From contig QXHL01000011.1 in the NCBI GenBank assembly GCA_003584005.1, forward strand, positions 1-64,000: a DNA stretch of 64,000 nucleotides, read 5' to 3'. The notes under the pieces were generated by a model. That model had not been told where the DNA came from. It did not search any database and saw only the letters and a list, made by a program, of their open reading frames with translations. Origin of the DNA: Alicyclobacillaceae bacterium I2511. Its GTDB lineage: Bacteria; Bacillota; Bacilli; Alicyclobacillales; Alicyclobacillaceae. The number at the start of each line of letters is the position of its first letter. Position 1 is the first letter of the stretch. This document shows, piece after piece, positions 28,004 to 37,887 of the stretch. Both the position numbers and the translations under genes were made by a program.

Positions 28004-28867
28004 GTGGCTGCACAAATGCCTGTTGTCTATATTGTTTCTGATTCTGTGGGAGAGACCGCGGAGTTTGTGGTGCGGGCTGCTGCCAGCCAGTTTAACGGCG
28101 GTCCGTTTGATTTGCGTCGAGTTTCCCATGTGGATGATGCCTCAGTGATTGACGAAACAGTCGAGAGCGCTCGCGAGGAACAGGCCATCCTTGCATTTAC
28201 CGTGGTTTTGCCCCATTTACGAGAGCATCTCATACATCAAGCAAAAGTTCGCGGAGTTACTGCGGTGGATATCATGGGACCCATGATTGAGGCGCTTGAG
28301 TCTGTGGTAGGACGTTCGCCGCGACGCCAGGCGGGATTGGTACATCAATTGGATGATGAATATTTTCGCCGGGTTGAGGCGATTGAGTTCGCGGTTAAGT
28401 ACGATGATGGTAGAGATTCAAGAGGCCTGGAACGGGCTGATTTGGTTCTCATTGGGGTTTCTCGTACCTCAAAAACTCCCCTGTCTATGTATTTGGCGCA
28501 TCGCCGAGTGTATGTCGCAAATATTCCGTTGGTCCCGGAAATTTCCCCACCACAGGAATTGTTCCGCTTACGAAATCCAGGCAAGATTATAGGATTGACC
28601 ATCAATCCTGAGAAGTTGCATGCGATTCGGCAAGAGCGACTCAAATCTTTAGGGCTGTTGCCACAGGCGGCCTATGCCAATCAAAACCGGATTGATGAGG
28701 AATTGACCTATGCCCGTTCCATCATGTCACGGTTACATTGTAGGACTATTGATGTCAGTGACAAGGCCGTAGAGGAAACAGCTGCAATTGTCTTGGATTA
28801 CTTAAGCCAACGGCGGGGTGCGGAGTTTAATTTCGATATAGCCACAACAGACGGTTCACTTTCATAA
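28004..28867 (+). CDS. Pyruvate, phosphate dikinase regulatory protein (PPSR / YqfL)
   Basis: A DUF299 bifunctional kinase/pyrophosphorylase that inactivates and reactivates pyruvate, phosphate dikinase (or PEP synthase) by reversible threonine phosphorylation. Seen are VVYIVSDSVGETAEFVVRAA at the start and the P-loop-like GVSRTSKTPLSMYLA. GLTINPEKL and RLHCRTIDVSDKAVEETA lie near the end. GTG 28004 follows AAGGAGGGG, giving 287 residues. Pairing with CcpN suggests control of the pyruvate-PEP node. No ppdK is in this window. Confidence 0.92.
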   Translation: MAAQMPVVYIVSDSVGETAEFVVRAAASQFNGGPFDLRRVSHVDDASVIDETVESAREEQAILAFTVVLPHLREHLIHQAKVRGVTAVDIMGPMIEALESVVGRSPRRQAGLVHQLDDEYFRRVEAIEFAVKYDDGRDSRGLERADLVLIGVSRTSKTPLSMYLAHRRVYVANIPLVPEISPPQELFRLRNPGKIIGLTINPEKLHAIRQERLKSLGLLPQAAYANQNRIDEELTYARSIMSRLHCRTIDVSDKAVEETAAIVLDYLSQRRGAEFNFDIATTDGSLS

Positions 28868-29197
28868 GTACGTCATTGCGGCATAGACTATGGCGGAGTG
28901 CCCTGTAAGGATAATTTTAACTGTATGGGTCGATACTAAAGGTTGTTGTAGGGTTTACGGTCGTATTGGAAGAGAGTTGTCGAAGGGCGCCGAAATCCTT
29001 ACCCGTTTTTTGTTCGAAAGAAGGAAAACTGCGATTCTCTGTAGAATAACAATTTGTGTACGGGAAAACGCGGCAATGACTCCGATTCTGTTACCAGAAC
29101 GGGGTGGGTAAGGTTGTCGAGTGATTTTCCTAGACCCATAGGTACCTCGTTCACGGAACGGCGGCTCGTGCGGAAAACGGTCGAAAGGTGAGAGATA
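28868..29197 (+). other. 330-base leader before dnaG without a supported gene
   Basis: Between ppsR and dnaG I see no convincing gene. One 73-codon frame (28890-29111) is Arg/Cys-rich, has no ribosome binding site and resembles nothing I know. The stretch does carry a consensus sigma-H promoter at 29020-29049. The vegetative promoter of the dnaG-sigA operon is not obvious and may lie further upstream. Confidence 0.5.
29020..29049 (+). promoter_or_regulatory. Sigma-H promoter of dnaG-sigA
   Basis: GAAGGAAAA (29020-29028) fits the sigma-H -35 (RnAGGAwWW) at every position. After 12 bases GTAGAATAA (29041-29049) fits the -10 (RnnGAATww) at every position. In B. subtilis the rpoD (sigA) operon is known to have a sigma-H-dependent promoter used at the onset of sporulation, so the location is expected. 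Confidence 0.75.
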
Positions 29198-31048
29198 GTG
29201 CAAATTCCGGACGAGTTTGTCGAAGAAGTTCGGCATCGCAATGACATCGTCGACGTGGTTTCAGACTATGTTCAACTGCGCCGTAGCGGTCGGTCTTTTG
29301 TGGGTTTGTGTCCATTCCATAACGAGCGAACTCCATCTTTTTCTGTTTCTCCAGAACGGCAGTTATATCACTGCTTTGGTTGCGGAGCTGGGGGAACGGT
29401 GATTCGCTTTGTGATGGATGTGGAGGGCATGCCCTTTGGTGAAGCTGTGATGCACCTTGCCGAGCGCGCCGGAATTGCTTTGCCGGAAGCGCTGGTACAG
29501 CAAGTGGATTCACCCCGTCGCCAGGGACAAGAGCAAATTTTAATGGTTCATGAACTGGCAACCAAACTGTACAGTTACATTTTAATGAATACTGGGGTCG
29601 GTGTGCAAGCCCTAACGTATTTGGAAGCGAGGGGAGTTTCTCGACAAACCATGCACGAATTTCGTTTAGGGTTTGCTCCAGCAGACGGAACCACCATGGT
29701 TCGCTTCTTGTCCCGTCGGGGATATGTGAAGTCCATCCAAGTTGAGTCTGGCATCGCCGTGGAAGTCGGTGGACAGGTGTTGGACCGCTTTCGCGATCGG
29801 GTCATTATTCCAATTGCAGACGTTCAGGGACGGGTGATTTCCTTCGCTGGGCGTACTCTAAAGCCAACGGGGATGCCCAAGTACCTTAACTCTCCGGAGA
29901 CAGCGGTTTTCCACAAAGGCCGCATGTTGTTCAATTTTCATCAAGCTCGCAAACATATCCGCCAAAGTCACAGAGCCACACTCTTTGAAGGGTATATGGA
30001 TGTGATTTCCGCTTGGCAAGCCGGTGTAAAAGAGGCTGTGGCCAGTATGGGAACGGCATTTTCTGCAGATCATGCCAGGCTTTTGAAACGCGACGGAGCC
30101 CGTTTGGTTATCGCTTATGATGGAGATGAGGCCGGCTTTCAGGCCACGCGCAGGGCGATTGAAATTGCCAGAGAAGCCAATCTTGACATGGCCATTGTTT
30201 CGTTTCCGGAAGGGCAAGACCCGGACGATTATGTAAAGTCCCATGGGGAGCAGGCTTTACGGCGACGGTTGTCAAATGAATTGTTGTCGGAGGTGCAATT
30301 TTTGCTGGAGTTGGAGCACCGCGAGGCGAACCTGCAGACGACCGTGGGACGTACGGACTTTTTACGCCGGGCGCTTGAAATTATTGGAAACCGGGCGACT
30401 CCTGTGGAACAAGAGACCCGGTTACAAGAGCTAGCAGCAGAATTGCATGTTTCACTGGAGGCCTTGAAAGATGAATTGAGGTCGATTCATCCTCGTGGGG
30501 GTAACAAGAGTCGCAAATTAGAGCGGAGTTACTTACCAGGGGCGGGGTCTTTAGGACGCTTACCCCCAGCAGCAGAAGTCGCTGGTGAACGCATATTGTT
30601 GGCTATGTTGACAGACGAGAGAAGCTTTCAATACATGTGTCAACAGGGGTTGGATGAGTTGGCTACGGCGGATCAAACTGAATTGCTGGCTTTGATTTAC
30701 AATTTCCGTGCAGAACATCCGACGGCTTCTGCAGAATTATTCCTTGATACGCTAGAGGACCCAGCCTTGGTGGGTTTAGCGGCAAAATTATTAAGTGCAG
30801 AGGTTTCGAAGAGTTGGGACTCCCCTGCCTTAGAGGATTATTTGAGAGCAATTCGACTGCATTCGTTAGAAGCGATTTATGAGCAGATGGTGCGAAGCAT
30901 GATTTTAGCGCAAACAGATGGACGGCTTGAAGAAGTCTCTACGCTTCGGGAAACCATTGCCAAGTTGCAGCAAGAAATTGCTCAATTAAAGACTTCTTCC
31001 GGCAAGGGAAAGGCCGGCATAGGTGTAAAGGAGGCGGGATTAAAATGA
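29198..31048 (+). CDS. dnaG: DNA primase DnaG
   Basis: DnaG makes RNA primers for lagging-strand synthesis. The 616-residue product has a CHC2 zinc-binding domain ([26 protein letters not shown]). A TOPRIM catalytic domain follows ([20 protein letters not shown], then IAYDGDEAG with the metal-binding DGD). The C-terminal helicase-interaction domain is less conserved. GTG 29198 follows AGGTGAG. Its stop overlaps the sigA start (ATGA), as in the classic macromolecular-synthesis operon; rpsU is not part of it here. Confidence 0.97.
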   Translation: MQIPDEFVEEVRHRNDIVDVVSDYVQLRRSGRSFVGLCPFHNERTPSFSVSPERQLYHCFGCGAGGTVIRFVMDVEGMPFGEAVMHLAERAGIALPEALVQQVDSPRRQGQEQILMVHELATKLYSYILMNTGVGVQALTYLEARGVSRQTMHEFRLGFAPADGTTMVRFLSRRGYVKSIQVESGIAVEVGGQVLDRFRDRVIIPIADVQGRVISFAGRTLKPTGMPKYLNSPETAVFHKGRMLFNFHQARKHIRQSHRATLFEGYMDVISAWQAGVKEAVASMGTAFSADHARLLKRDGARLVIAYDGDEAGFQATRRAIEIAREANLDMAIVSFPEGQDPDDYVKSHGEQALRRRLSNELLSEVQFLLELEHREANLQTTVGRTDFLRRALEIIGNRATPVEQETRLQELAAELHVSLEALKDELRSIHPRGGNKSRKLERSYLPGAGSLGRLPPAAEVAGERILLAMLTDERSFQYMCQQGLDELATADQTELLALIYNFRAEHPTASAELFLDTLEDPALVGLAAKLLSAEVSKSWDSPALEDYLRAIRLHSLEAIYEQMVRSMILAQTDGRLEEVSTLRETIAKLQQEIAQLKTSSGKGKAGIGVKEAGLK

Positions 31049-32169
31049 AAGACAACAGAGAAGAAACCCGCGAGGATGGTGGACTTACCCTTCAAGATGC
31101 AAAAAATGCATTGATTGCGTTAGGGAAGAAGCGAAATTCGCTCACCTATACTGAAATTGTGAACCGCCTTTCCAGCTTTGAGCTAGATCCGGATCAGTTG
31201 GATGAGTTTTTTGACCAATTGTCTGAGCTTGGTATTGATATTGTAAATGAACGGGAAGAAGATGAACCGGAACCAGACGAAGTGGTCAGGGAAGAAGGAG
31301 AGCGTATTGATCTCAACGATCTCTCCATGCCACCAGGAGTAAAAATCAGTGATCCGGTACGGATGTATCTCAAGGAAATCGGGCGTGTACCGCTGCTGTC
31401 GGCAGCTGAAGAAATTGATTTAGCTAAACGAATTGAGATGGGTGACGAGGAGTCAAAACGTCGCCTGGCAGAGGCTAATTTGCGGCTGGTTGTCAGTATT
31501 GCGAAGCGGTATGTGGGCCGGGGAATGTTGTTTCTTGACCTAATTCAGGAGGGAAACTTAGGCCTGATTAAGGCTGTCGAAAAGTTTGACTACCGTAAGG
31601 GTTATAAGTTTAGCACTTATGCCACATGGTGGATTCGCCAGGCCATTACCCGCGCCATTGCGGACCAGGCTCGGACAATTCGGATTCCCGTTCACATGGT
31701 GGAAACCATCAACAAACTCATACGCATCTCTCGTCAGTTACTGCAAGAACTGGGCCGCGAGCCGAGTGCGGAGGAAATTGCGGCTGAAATGGACATGAGT
31801 GCAGATAAAGTGCGGGAGATTCAAAAAATTGCACAGGAACCTGTGTCTTTAGAAACACCCATTGGTGAGGAAGACGATTCTCACTTGGGAGATTTTATTC
31901 CTGATGATGATGCCTTGGCACCTGCTGATGCTGCTGCCTACGAATTGCTCAAAGAGCAACTGGAAGACGTGCTGGACACACTGACAGAGCGGGAAGAGAA
32001 TGTGCTGCGTTTGAGATTTGGTCTGGATGACGGTCGTACCCGTACTCTGGAAGAAGTGGGGAAGGTTTTTGGTGTGACACGAGAACGAATCCGCCAAATT
32101 GAAGCTAAGGCCCTGCGAAAATTGCGTCACCCTAGTCGAAGCAAACGATTAAAAGATTTCCTCGAGTGA
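31045..32169 (+). CDS. sigA: RNA polymerase primary sigma factor SigA (RpoD)
   Basis: The housekeeping sigma factor. The 374-residue product has a short acidic region 1.1, then region 1.2 ([20 protein letters not shown]) and regions 2.1-2.4 ([35 protein letters not shown]). Region 3 is [13 protein letters not shown]. The region 4 helix-turn-helix is [20 protein letters not shown]. Length and motifs match the Bacillus protein. GGAGGCGGG precedes the ATG at 31045. Confidence 0.98.
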   Translation: MKDNREETREDGGLTLQDAKNALIALGKKRNSLTYTEIVNRLSSFELDPDQLDEFFDQLSELGIDIVNEREEDEPEPDEVVREEGERIDLNDLSMPPGVKISDPVRMYLKEIGRVPLLSAAEEIDLAKRIEMGDEESKRRLAEANLRLVVSIAKRYVGRGMLFLDLIQEGNLGLIKAVEKFDYRKGYKFSTYATWWIRQAITRAIADQARTIRIPVHMVETINKLIRISRQLLQELGREPSAEEIAAEMDMSADKVREIQKIAQEPVSLETPIGEEDDSHLGDFIPDDDALAPADAAAYELLKEQLEDVLDTLTEREENVLRLRFGLDDGRTRTLEEVGKVFGVTRERIRQIEAKALRKLRHPSRSKRLKDFLE

Positions 32170-32252
32170 CAGGAATATGTGGTGGAGTAAAAATATTTGT
32201 TAGGTACCAAAAGCCTTTTTCAAGTCCACTGTGAGTCGTCTGCATTTGTATG

Positions 32253-32278
32253 CCGCTCTGGTCTGGAGCGGTCTTTTT
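32253..32278 (+). terminator. Rho-independent terminator after sigA
   Basis: CCGCTC (32253-32258) pairs with GAGCGG (32266-32271) across a 7-base loop. The T-run at 32274-32278 follows. It closes the dnaG-sigA operon. Confidence 0.85.
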
Positions 32279-32370
32279 GTTTTCTGTTTAATGGACTTGC
32301 AGGGGGAGTTTTGGGTGCAAACGGTTTCCTGTTTGAATTATAATAAAATTACCAAGTAGGAGGAGATAAC

Positions 32371-33504
32371 ATGGATTTTGATTTGACTAAAGAACAAAAG
32401 ATGATTCAGGATACGGTGCACGAGTTTGCGGAGAAGGAAATTGCCCCATATGCGGCACAATGGGACAAAAATGCAGTATTTCCTGTGAACACATTCAAAA
32501 AAATGGGGGAACTCGGATTTCTGGGTATTCCGTTTCCGGAAGAGTATGGTGGCGTCGGTGGAGACATGGTCAGTTATTGCTTAGCAGTGGAGCAAATTGG
32601 TCATGCCTGTGGGGGGACTGGGCTCAGCTTTGAGGCGCATGTCTCCCTGGCCTGTTACCCGTTGTGGAAATTTGGGACGGAGCAACAAAAGCAAAAATAT
32701 CTGGTCCCCCTTGCTTCTGGGCAGGGACTCGGGTCTTTCGGATTAACGGAAGCTGGTGCTGGATCAGATGCGGGCGGAACTAAAACGACTGCTGTGCGTG
32801 AAGGGGATGAATGGGTCATTACGGGCAATAAGATATTCATCACCAATGGTGGCTACGCAAGCACCGTTGTTTTGACCGCAGTGACAGATCCAAACCAGAG
32901 AGGCATCAGCGCTTTTATTGTCCCCACAGATAGTCAGGGTTTCAGCACAGCCAAACCCTACGAAAAAATGGGCATGCGTGCCTCCAATACCGTGGAGCTT
33001 ATCCTTGATCATGTGCGTGTTCCGGCGGAGAATCTGCTGGGGAGTCCGAATGCTGGTTTTCGTCAGTTTCTCAGTACTTTGGATGGGGGGCGGGTGGCCA
33101 TCTCTGCTCTGGCCCTAGGCATCGCCCAAGCGGCGTTTGAGACGGCACTGGCGTACGCAAAACAGAGGATGCAATTTGGTCACAGTATATCTAAATTCCA
33201 GTCTATTCAAAATAAGTTGGCGGATATGGCAATGCACTTGAACCTGTCTAGAAATGCCGTTCTGAAGGCGGCCTGGTTGCATGACCAAGGGCGTCCGTTT
33301 ACTTTAGAAGCTTCTTTTGCCAAGCTGTTTGCATCTGAAACGTGCACACGGACCTGTGATCAGGCGATTCAAATTCTCGGTGGCAATGGCTACATGCAAG
33401 ACTACCCAGTAGAGCGAAACTTGCGAGATGCAAAACTGATTGAAATTGGCGAAGGCACGTCTGAAATTCAGCGTTTGGTGATTGCACGCCAACTAGGCTG
33501 TTGA
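32371..33504 (+). CDS. Acyl-CoA dehydrogenase
   Basis: A flavoprotein that introduces a double bond between C2 and C3 of an acyl-CoA, passing electrons to ETF. The 377-residue product has the N-terminal helical domain and the FAD-binding segment [35 protein letters not shown] and the C-terminal [19 protein letters not shown] follow. [15 protein letters not shown] holds the Glu that is the catalytic base in short/butyryl-type enzymes. Chain-length specificity cannot be read. A TATAAT (32339-32344) lies upstream without a good -35. It stands alone, with no etf or thiolase beside it. Confidence 0.93.
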   Translation: MDFDLTKEQKMIQDTVHEFAEKEIAPYAAQWDKNAVFPVNTFKKMGELGFLGIPFPEEYGGVGGDMVSYCLAVEQIGHACGGTGLSFEAHVSLACYPLWKFGTEQQKQKYLVPLASGQGLGSFGLTEAGAGSDAGGTKTTAVREGDEWVITGNKIFITNGGYASTVVLTAVTDPNQRGISAFIVPTDSQGFSTAKPYEKMGMRASNTVELILDHVRVPAENLLGSPNAGFRQFLSTLDGGRVAISALALGIAQAAFETALAYAKQRMQFGHSISKFQSIQNKLADMAMHLNLSRNAVLKAAWLHDQGRPFTLEASFAKLFASETCTRTCDQAIQILGGNGYMQDYPVERNLRDAKLIEIGEGTSEIQRLVIARQLGC

Positions 33505-33512
33505 AATACACA

Positions 33513-33650
33513 GGTGCCGGGGGTCTCGCGTAGTTTTCCTGGGTTGCTTGAGCTAAAGTCCGGGTGCAAACCCGCGGTTGTATGGCTTGAAACCCTGCTC
33601 CGGTCTAGGAATCCCTATACCGCCGTACACTGATACAGTAGGAGTACGGG
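33513..33650 (+). other. Structured leader region before ydcF, identity unknown
   Basis: A G/C-rich, non-coding 150-base gap with several possible stems. These include CGGGT-GCAA-ACCCG (33560s), and a CCGTAC (33623-33628) / GTACGG (33644-33649) hairpin. The second holds AGGA and lies next to the ydcF ribosome binding site. The first resembles a P5-like arm of cobalamin riboswitches, but other core elements of that class are not seen. It could be a terminator remnant or an unrecognised regulatory RNA. Confidence 0.3.
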
Positions 33651-33654
33651 GGCG

Positions 33655-34254
33655 ATGTGTCGAATGAACTGGGGATACGTGGCGGCTGGGATGTTCCTAT
33701 TGGGCATGGGAGGTTTTATGATACTCTTACTGGGTGCCTCATGGATTCGCTATCAAGGGCGTCGCGAACGTCCTTGCACTGCTGAGGTGGCCATTGTCCT
33801 GGGAGCGTACACGGACGGATTCCAACCCAGTCGTCCTTTGATGGCCCGCTTGCACGCTGCATTGTGGTTATATCGGCTCAATTACGTGCGCTATCTGATT
33901 GTTAGTGGTGGCAAGGGTGCGGACGAAACGGTGAGTGAATCCCGTTCCATGAAACGCTTTCTGATGTTAAATGGGGTTCCTGCACAGGTGATTTTAGAAG
34001 ATACGCAGTCCAACGATACATGGGAAAACCTGTTAAATAGTCACAAACTTATGGAGCGGCTACAGTTGCGAAATGCGGTTGTGGTCACAAGTGACTATCA
34101 CTTGCCCCGTGCCTTAGCAGTTGCTAGACAATTAAGATTGGATGTTTGTGGTTATGCTGCTTGGTCCAGTCAGGAAGAGTTTCACATGTGCATACGGGAA
34201 GTCCTTGCAGGCATCAAGTATACCCTTGGAGGCCAAGCAGCCTGGCGAAAGTAG
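33655..34254 (+). CDS. YdcF-family (DUF218) membrane-anchored protein
   Basis: A 199-residue protein with an N-terminal membrane segment (about residues 7-30) followed by a DUF218 domain. AEVAIVLGAYTDGFQPSRPL and RYLIVSGGKGADE are seen, then ESRSMKRFLMLNGVPAQVILED, DTWENLLNS and VVVTSDYHLPRALAVAR. DUF218 proteins include the SanA/ElyC envelope factors, and YdcF binds SAM in E. coli; the precise role here is unknown. ATG 33655 follows GGGGGC. The gene is followed by trmK. Confidence 0.85.
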   Translation: MCRMNWGYVAAGMFLLGMGGFMILLLGASWIRYQGRRERPCTAEVAIVLGAYTDGFQPSRPLMARLHAALWLYRLNYVRYLIVSGGKGADETVSESRSMKRFLMLNGVPAQVILEDTQSNDTWENLLNSHKLMERLQLRNAVVVTSDYHLPRALAVARQLRLDVCGYAAWSSQEEFHMCIREVLAGIKYTLGGQAAWRK

Positions 34255-34280
34255 TTTGTTGAGGGAGCGACAAATCACAA

Positions 34281-35063
34281 ATGGAAATGTCGAAACGATT
34301 GCAGCACATCGCTTCCTACGTAGAACAGGGGGCCACACTGGCTGATGTGGGAACGGATCATGGGCTGTTGCCCATTTCTCTGGTGCTTTCGGGGCAGGTT
34401 CAGCGTGCAATAGCAATCGACATTGCAGCGGGTCCGTGTGAAGTAGCCCGTCAAAATATTCGTCGCTATGGGCTGGATGAAGCCATTGAGGTTCGTATAG
34501 GTTCCGGTCTTACCCCCTTGCAGGTGGGTGAGGCGGATACACTTGTCCTGGCCGGAATGGGAGGCGCAACTGCGTTGTCCATCTTGGTGGAGGGCTTTAA
34601 GGTTGCACAGGCGGCCCACAGATGGATTGTGCAGCCTATGAATGGCGCGGACAAGCTACGGAGGTATTTTCGTTCTATAGGATTTCCCATTCTCAACGAG
34701 GGATGGTTAGAAGAATCCGGTAAGTTATATCAGGTCATGGTGGTCACGACAGTGCAAAATTTCACGGCTTCGGAGGGGTTGTATGTGGGGTACCCCACTG
34801 TCGAGGGCGCGTGGTTTGCCTACAGCTTTGGCCCGCTAGCGCTGGCAAGGCCAGGGCTTGTGTATAAGGCTGTGGCCCAGTATCAACAGCAGCTGATGAA
34901 TATTACAGCACAGTTGGCGCGCGGTCAAACGCCTACTGCTGCGGCACAAAGGTGTACCCTTTTGCGGCGTCTGAACTGGTTGACAGAGTGGTTGCAGGAC
35001 TGTACCGACGGTAGCGAATCAAGTCTTCCAGTGAAAGAAGGGAACCGCTTTCTATGGATGTGA
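34281..35063 (+). CDS. trmK: tRNA (adenine-22-N1)-methyltransferase TrmK
   Basis: TrmK makes m1A22 in tRNA. The 260-residue product has the SAM-binding loop at about residues 18-27 (TLADVGTDHGLLPI), then the family's TLVLAGMGGATALSIL motif and an IVQPMNG segment. ATG 34287 is an alternative start. It overlaps the following nif3 gene by 10 bases; the pair matches yqfN-yqfO, directly downstream of sigA in B. subtilis. Confidence 0.92.
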   Translation: MEMSKRLQHIASYVEQGATLADVGTDHGLLPISLVLSGQVQRAIAIDIAAGPCEVARQNIRRYGLDEAIEVRIGSGLTPLQVGEADTLVLAGMGGATALSILVEGFKVAQAAHRWIVQPMNGADKLRRYFRSIGFPILNEGWLEESGKLYQVMVVTTVQNFTASEGLYVGYPTVEGAWFAYSFGPLALARPGLVYKAVAQYQQQLMNITAQLARGQTPTAAAQRCTLLRRLNWLTEWLQDCTDGSESSLPVKEGNRFLWM

Positions 35064-35905
35064 CGGCACAACAAGTGGTGAATGTTTTAGAACGCTTTGC
35101 TCCACCCATCCTTGCTTTTGAAAACGATAAGATAGGCTTGCAACTGGGCCGTCTGAATCGTCCGGTGCACAAGGTGTGGCTAGCATTGGATCCGTCCCCG
35201 GCCGTGGTTAAAGAAGCAATCGACCAACATGCAGATATGTTGGTGACACACCATGCGATGTTGTTCCATCCGCTGCTTCGGATTGACACAGCCACCGCCC
35301 GAGGGAAGGCGATGGCCCTGGCCTTGGCGCATGACCTCACAGTGTACAATGCACACACCAATTTAGATGTGGCCGAGGGGGGGGTTAATGACGTGTTGGC
35401 CCAACGTTTGGGTCTGCAAAACACACGTATTTTGGATGTGACCTATAGAGTATCTCCGCACACAGGTGCAACTGGGTCTATGTGCGGGCAGCCTCAGGAA
35501 TTGGCAAGTCAGGTGTTTGGCATGGGGCGAATGGGCAGGCTGGCGGCACCCGTCTCTTTGCTGGAGTTCGCAGTTTTTGTGCGGGACGCTCTCACACTGG
35601 CGGGCATTCGTTATGTAGGGGATCCGGCGCTTGTAGTGAATCAGGTGGCTGTGGTAGGGGGGTCAGGGGGTAGATGGATGCACCATGCTCTTGTACAGGG
35701 GGCGGATGTAATGGTGACGTCCGATTGTGACCACCACACCATGGCTGAAGCGTGGCAAGAGGGCCTGGCTGTGGTAGAGGCTACACATGCGGCCATGGAG
35801 CGGCCAGTACTAAAGTGGGTGCAAAAGCTCCTCCATCAGGAGTTTGGGGTGGCGGTGCAAGTGCACATTTCCAATCTTGTAGAAGACCCTTACTTATGGG
35901 CGTAG
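35054..35905 (+). CDS. Nif3-like dinuclear metal center protein (YqfO family)
   Basis: Nif3-family proteins bind two metal ions and have been linked to GTP cyclohydrolase-like or phosphodiesterase activities; function is unsettled. Metal ligands are seen in DMLVTHHAMLFHPLLR, AHTNLD and CDHHTMAEA, and in VVEATHAAMERP near the end. At 283 residues it lacks the roughly 100-residue PII/CutA-like insert present in B. subtilis YqfO (about 370 residues). ATG 35054 is inside trmK, so translation is probably coupled. Confidence 0.9.
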   Translation: MDVTAQQVVNVLERFAPPILAFENDKIGLQLGRLNRPVHKVWLALDPSPAVVKEAIDQHADMLVTHHAMLFHPLLRIDTATARGKAMALALAHDLTVYNAHTNLDVAEGGVNDVLAQRLGLQNTRILDVTYRVSPHTGATGSMCGQPQELASQVFGMGRMGRLAAPVSLLEFAVFVRDALTLAGIRYVGDPALVVNQVAVVGGSGGRWMHHALVQGADVMVTSDCDHHTMAEAWQEGLAVVEATHAAMERPVLKWVQKLLHQEFGVAVQVHISNLVEDPYLWA

Positions 35906-35938
35906 CCAATATATTAGCGGCAAAGGGAGACCAGCCAT

Positions 35939-36826
35939 TTGGTACGGGAACGAAATATTAGGGTCAGTGAATCAGGGACACTGCTGCCGTTTCTGTTGGC
36001 ACATCTCGCGGGGACAGGGCGAAATAAGGTGAAAGCTTTGTTAACCCACCATCAGGTAAGGGTGGACGGTCAGGTGGTGACGCGTCATGACCACCCGCTG
36101 CAACCAGGGCAGCGGGTGTCCATCGCCAATTCGGACGGGCCGGTGAGAGACAATCTGCAAGGGGTGGAAATTTTGTTTGAGGATGCGGACCTGCTGGTGA
36201 TTCACAAACCGGGCGGGTTGCTATCGATGGCCAATGATAACGAACGGGAAAAGACGGCCTATCACGCATTGACTGATTTTGTACGCCAACAGAGCCCCAA
36301 TCAACGCGTGTTCATTGTCCATCGACTGGATAAAGAGACTTCCGGTGTCATGGTATTTGCCAGAAGCCAAGCGGTGCAGCAAGCGCTACAGGAAGCGTGG
36401 AAGGATGCTGTGGTAAAACGGGCCTACAGCGCTGTAGTGGAGGGATGGGTGACACCACAAACTGGAACTCTCAAATCCTGGCTTAAGGAAAGTCGCACGC
36501 AAACCATGTATGTCAGCCCGCAACAGGGGGATGGACAGTTGGCGATAACACACTACCAGGTAGTGCAGGCCAATCGCAATTTTTCTTTGCTCGACGTGCG
36601 TTTGCAGACTGGCAGAAAAAATCAAATTCGTGTCCATATGCAGAGCATTGGGCATCCGGTGGCAGGAGACAATCGTTATGGGGCGCACAGTAACCCGATT
36701 GGACGCCTTGCCCTGCATGCACGACTGTTGGTTTTGCGCCATCCGGTGGATGGCCAAATTCTGGAGTTTGAAACGCCTGTGCCAAAGTCATTTTTGCGTG
36801 TGACTTCTTCAGGGCGTGACCTGTGA
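35939..36826 (+). CDS. RluA-family pseudouridine synthase
   Basis: Converts uridines to pseudouridines in rRNA or tRNA. The 295-residue product has an N-terminal S4 RNA-binding domain (about 10-75: LPFLLAHLAG, KALLTHHQVRVDGQVV). The catalytic domain follows, with VHRLDKETSGVMVFA holding the catalytic Asp. LDVRLQTGRKNQIRVHMQSIG and GDNRYG follow. TTG 35939 lies ten bases after AAAGGGAG. The target site (RluD-like or YjbO/YhcT-like) cannot be decided from sequence alone. Confidence 0.92.
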   Translation: MVRERNIRVSESGTLLPFLLAHLAGTGRNKVKALLTHHQVRVDGQVVTRHDHPLQPGQRVSIANSDGPVRDNLQGVEILFEDADLLVIHKPGGLLSMANDNEREKTAYHALTDFVRQQSPNQRVFIVHRLDKETSGVMVFARSQAVQQALQEAWKDAVVKRAYSAVVEGWVTPQTGTLKSWLKESRTQTMYVSPQQGDGQLAITHYQVVQANRNFSLLDVRLQTGRKNQIRVHMQSIGHPVAGDNRYGAHSNPIGRLALHARLLVLRHPVDGQILEFETPVPKSFLRVTSSGRDL

Positions 36827-36847
36827 CCACAATGGGGATGTGTCTTT

Positions 36848-37819
36848 ATGCTGGAATACTTTGACTTACGCGCACCCTATGACTTTCACCTGATGCTGCA
36901 ACGGCCGCTTTCGCGACCTTCCAAACTGGTTGCCATTGATGCCGTCCACGCCTCCTATTCACGAGTTTTGCGGGTTGGGACAAGGGTGATTCCCATTACG
37001 GTCACCAGCTTGGGAACCGTCCATACCCCACGGTTGAGCCTCGAGGTTCCCAATGGATTGTCGGAGATGGAACAGTCGCAAGTACGGGCGGATATACGAT
37101 TTATGTTTTCTATGGAGCATAATCTTAACAATTTTATCCAACAAATGTCGGAAATATCCGTCTGGGTGTCATTGCTTCACCGATTGCAGGGGCTGCGCCC
37201 AATTCATGATGCGGACCTGTTTGAATCGATGGTTAAAGTTATTATTGGTCAACAGTTAAATTTGAAGTTTGCCGCAACGCTGGTGGAACGACTGGTCTAC
37301 TTGGGGAACGAGACGGTTGAATGGAAGGGACATAGTTTGCCAGCATTTCCATCGACCGAAAAGGTTGCTGGGTTGTCTTATGAAACATTGCGTGCACTTT
37401 CATTCAGCCAGCGCAAAGCGGAATATGTCATTGATTTTGCTCGCGAAGTGGTAGAGGGACGCGTGGACTTTGACAAACTTTGGAAAATGACTGACGAAGA
37501 AGTGTTCACTGTCTTGATGCCACTGCGAGGGATTGGACAATGGACGGTGGAGTGTTTTTTGCTTTTTGGCATGGGCAGATTGGATTTAATGCCCGCTGCA
37601 GATATTGGTGTGCAAAACGCTGTCCAGAAACTGTACAGTCTGGCACAACGCCCGTCGGCGGAAGCCGTACGTTTGCTGGCGGAGTCGTGGAAACCGTGGC
37701 GTAGCCTTGCCACCTACTATTTGTGGCAGAGTTTGGTGGTTGCCCCGACGGGCGCATCCCGCGTTGCGCGGCAGGGCTCGCAACCCCCAAATGCGTCTTC
37801 AATGTCAATGGGGTTCTAG
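36848..37819 (+). CDS. alkA: DNA-3-methyladenine glycosylase (AlkA family)
   Basis: Removes alkylated bases, starting base-excision repair. The 323-residue product has an N-terminal AlkA_N-like beta domain and an HhH-GPD domain. DADLFESMVKVIIGQQLNLKFA is split around residue 125, and the hairpin-helix-hairpin LRGIGQWTVECFLLFGMG is present. The catalytic Asp lies in LMPAADIGVQNAV. The final 25 residues are poorly conserved. It is convergent with rnpB and shares a hairpin region with it. Confidence 0.9.
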   Translation: MLEYFDLRAPYDFHLMLQRPLSRPSKLVAIDAVHASYSRVLRVGTRVIPITVTSLGTVHTPRLSLEVPNGLSEMEQSQVRADIRFMFSMEHNLNNFIQQMSEISVWVSLLHRLQGLRPIHDADLFESMVKVIIGQQLNLKFAATLVERLVYLGNETVEWKGHSLPAFPSTEKVAGLSYETLRALSFSQRKAEYVIDFAREVVEGRVDFDKLWKMTDEEVFTVLMPLRGIGQWTVECFLLFGMGRLDLMPAADIGVQNAVQKLYSLAQRPSAEAVRLLAESWKPWRSLATYYLWQSLVVAPTGASRVARQGSQPPNASSMSMGF

Positions 37820-37848
37820 GAGTTCGCAAAAAGGGCCGCAATTAAGCG

Positions 37849-37883
37849 CATAACCCACAAGGGACAAGCCCCTGTGGGTTATG
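37849..37883. terminator. Hairpin between alkA and rnpB
   Basis: CATAACCCACA (37849-37859) pairs with TGTGGGTTATG (37873-37883). On the minus strand a T-run follows about 20 bases later. It is probably the rnpB terminator and may also serve alkA. Confidence 0.6.
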
Positions 37884-37887
37884 GTTT

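Noticed and set aside
28890-29111. A 73-codon frame between ppsR and dnaG
   Set aside because: No ribosome binding site, odd composition, and it overlaps the sigma-H promoter; better read as leader DNA.
33513-33650. Calling the ydcF leader a cobalamin riboswitch
   Set aside because: Only one arm looks similar; the B12 box and the rest of the conserved core are not seen.
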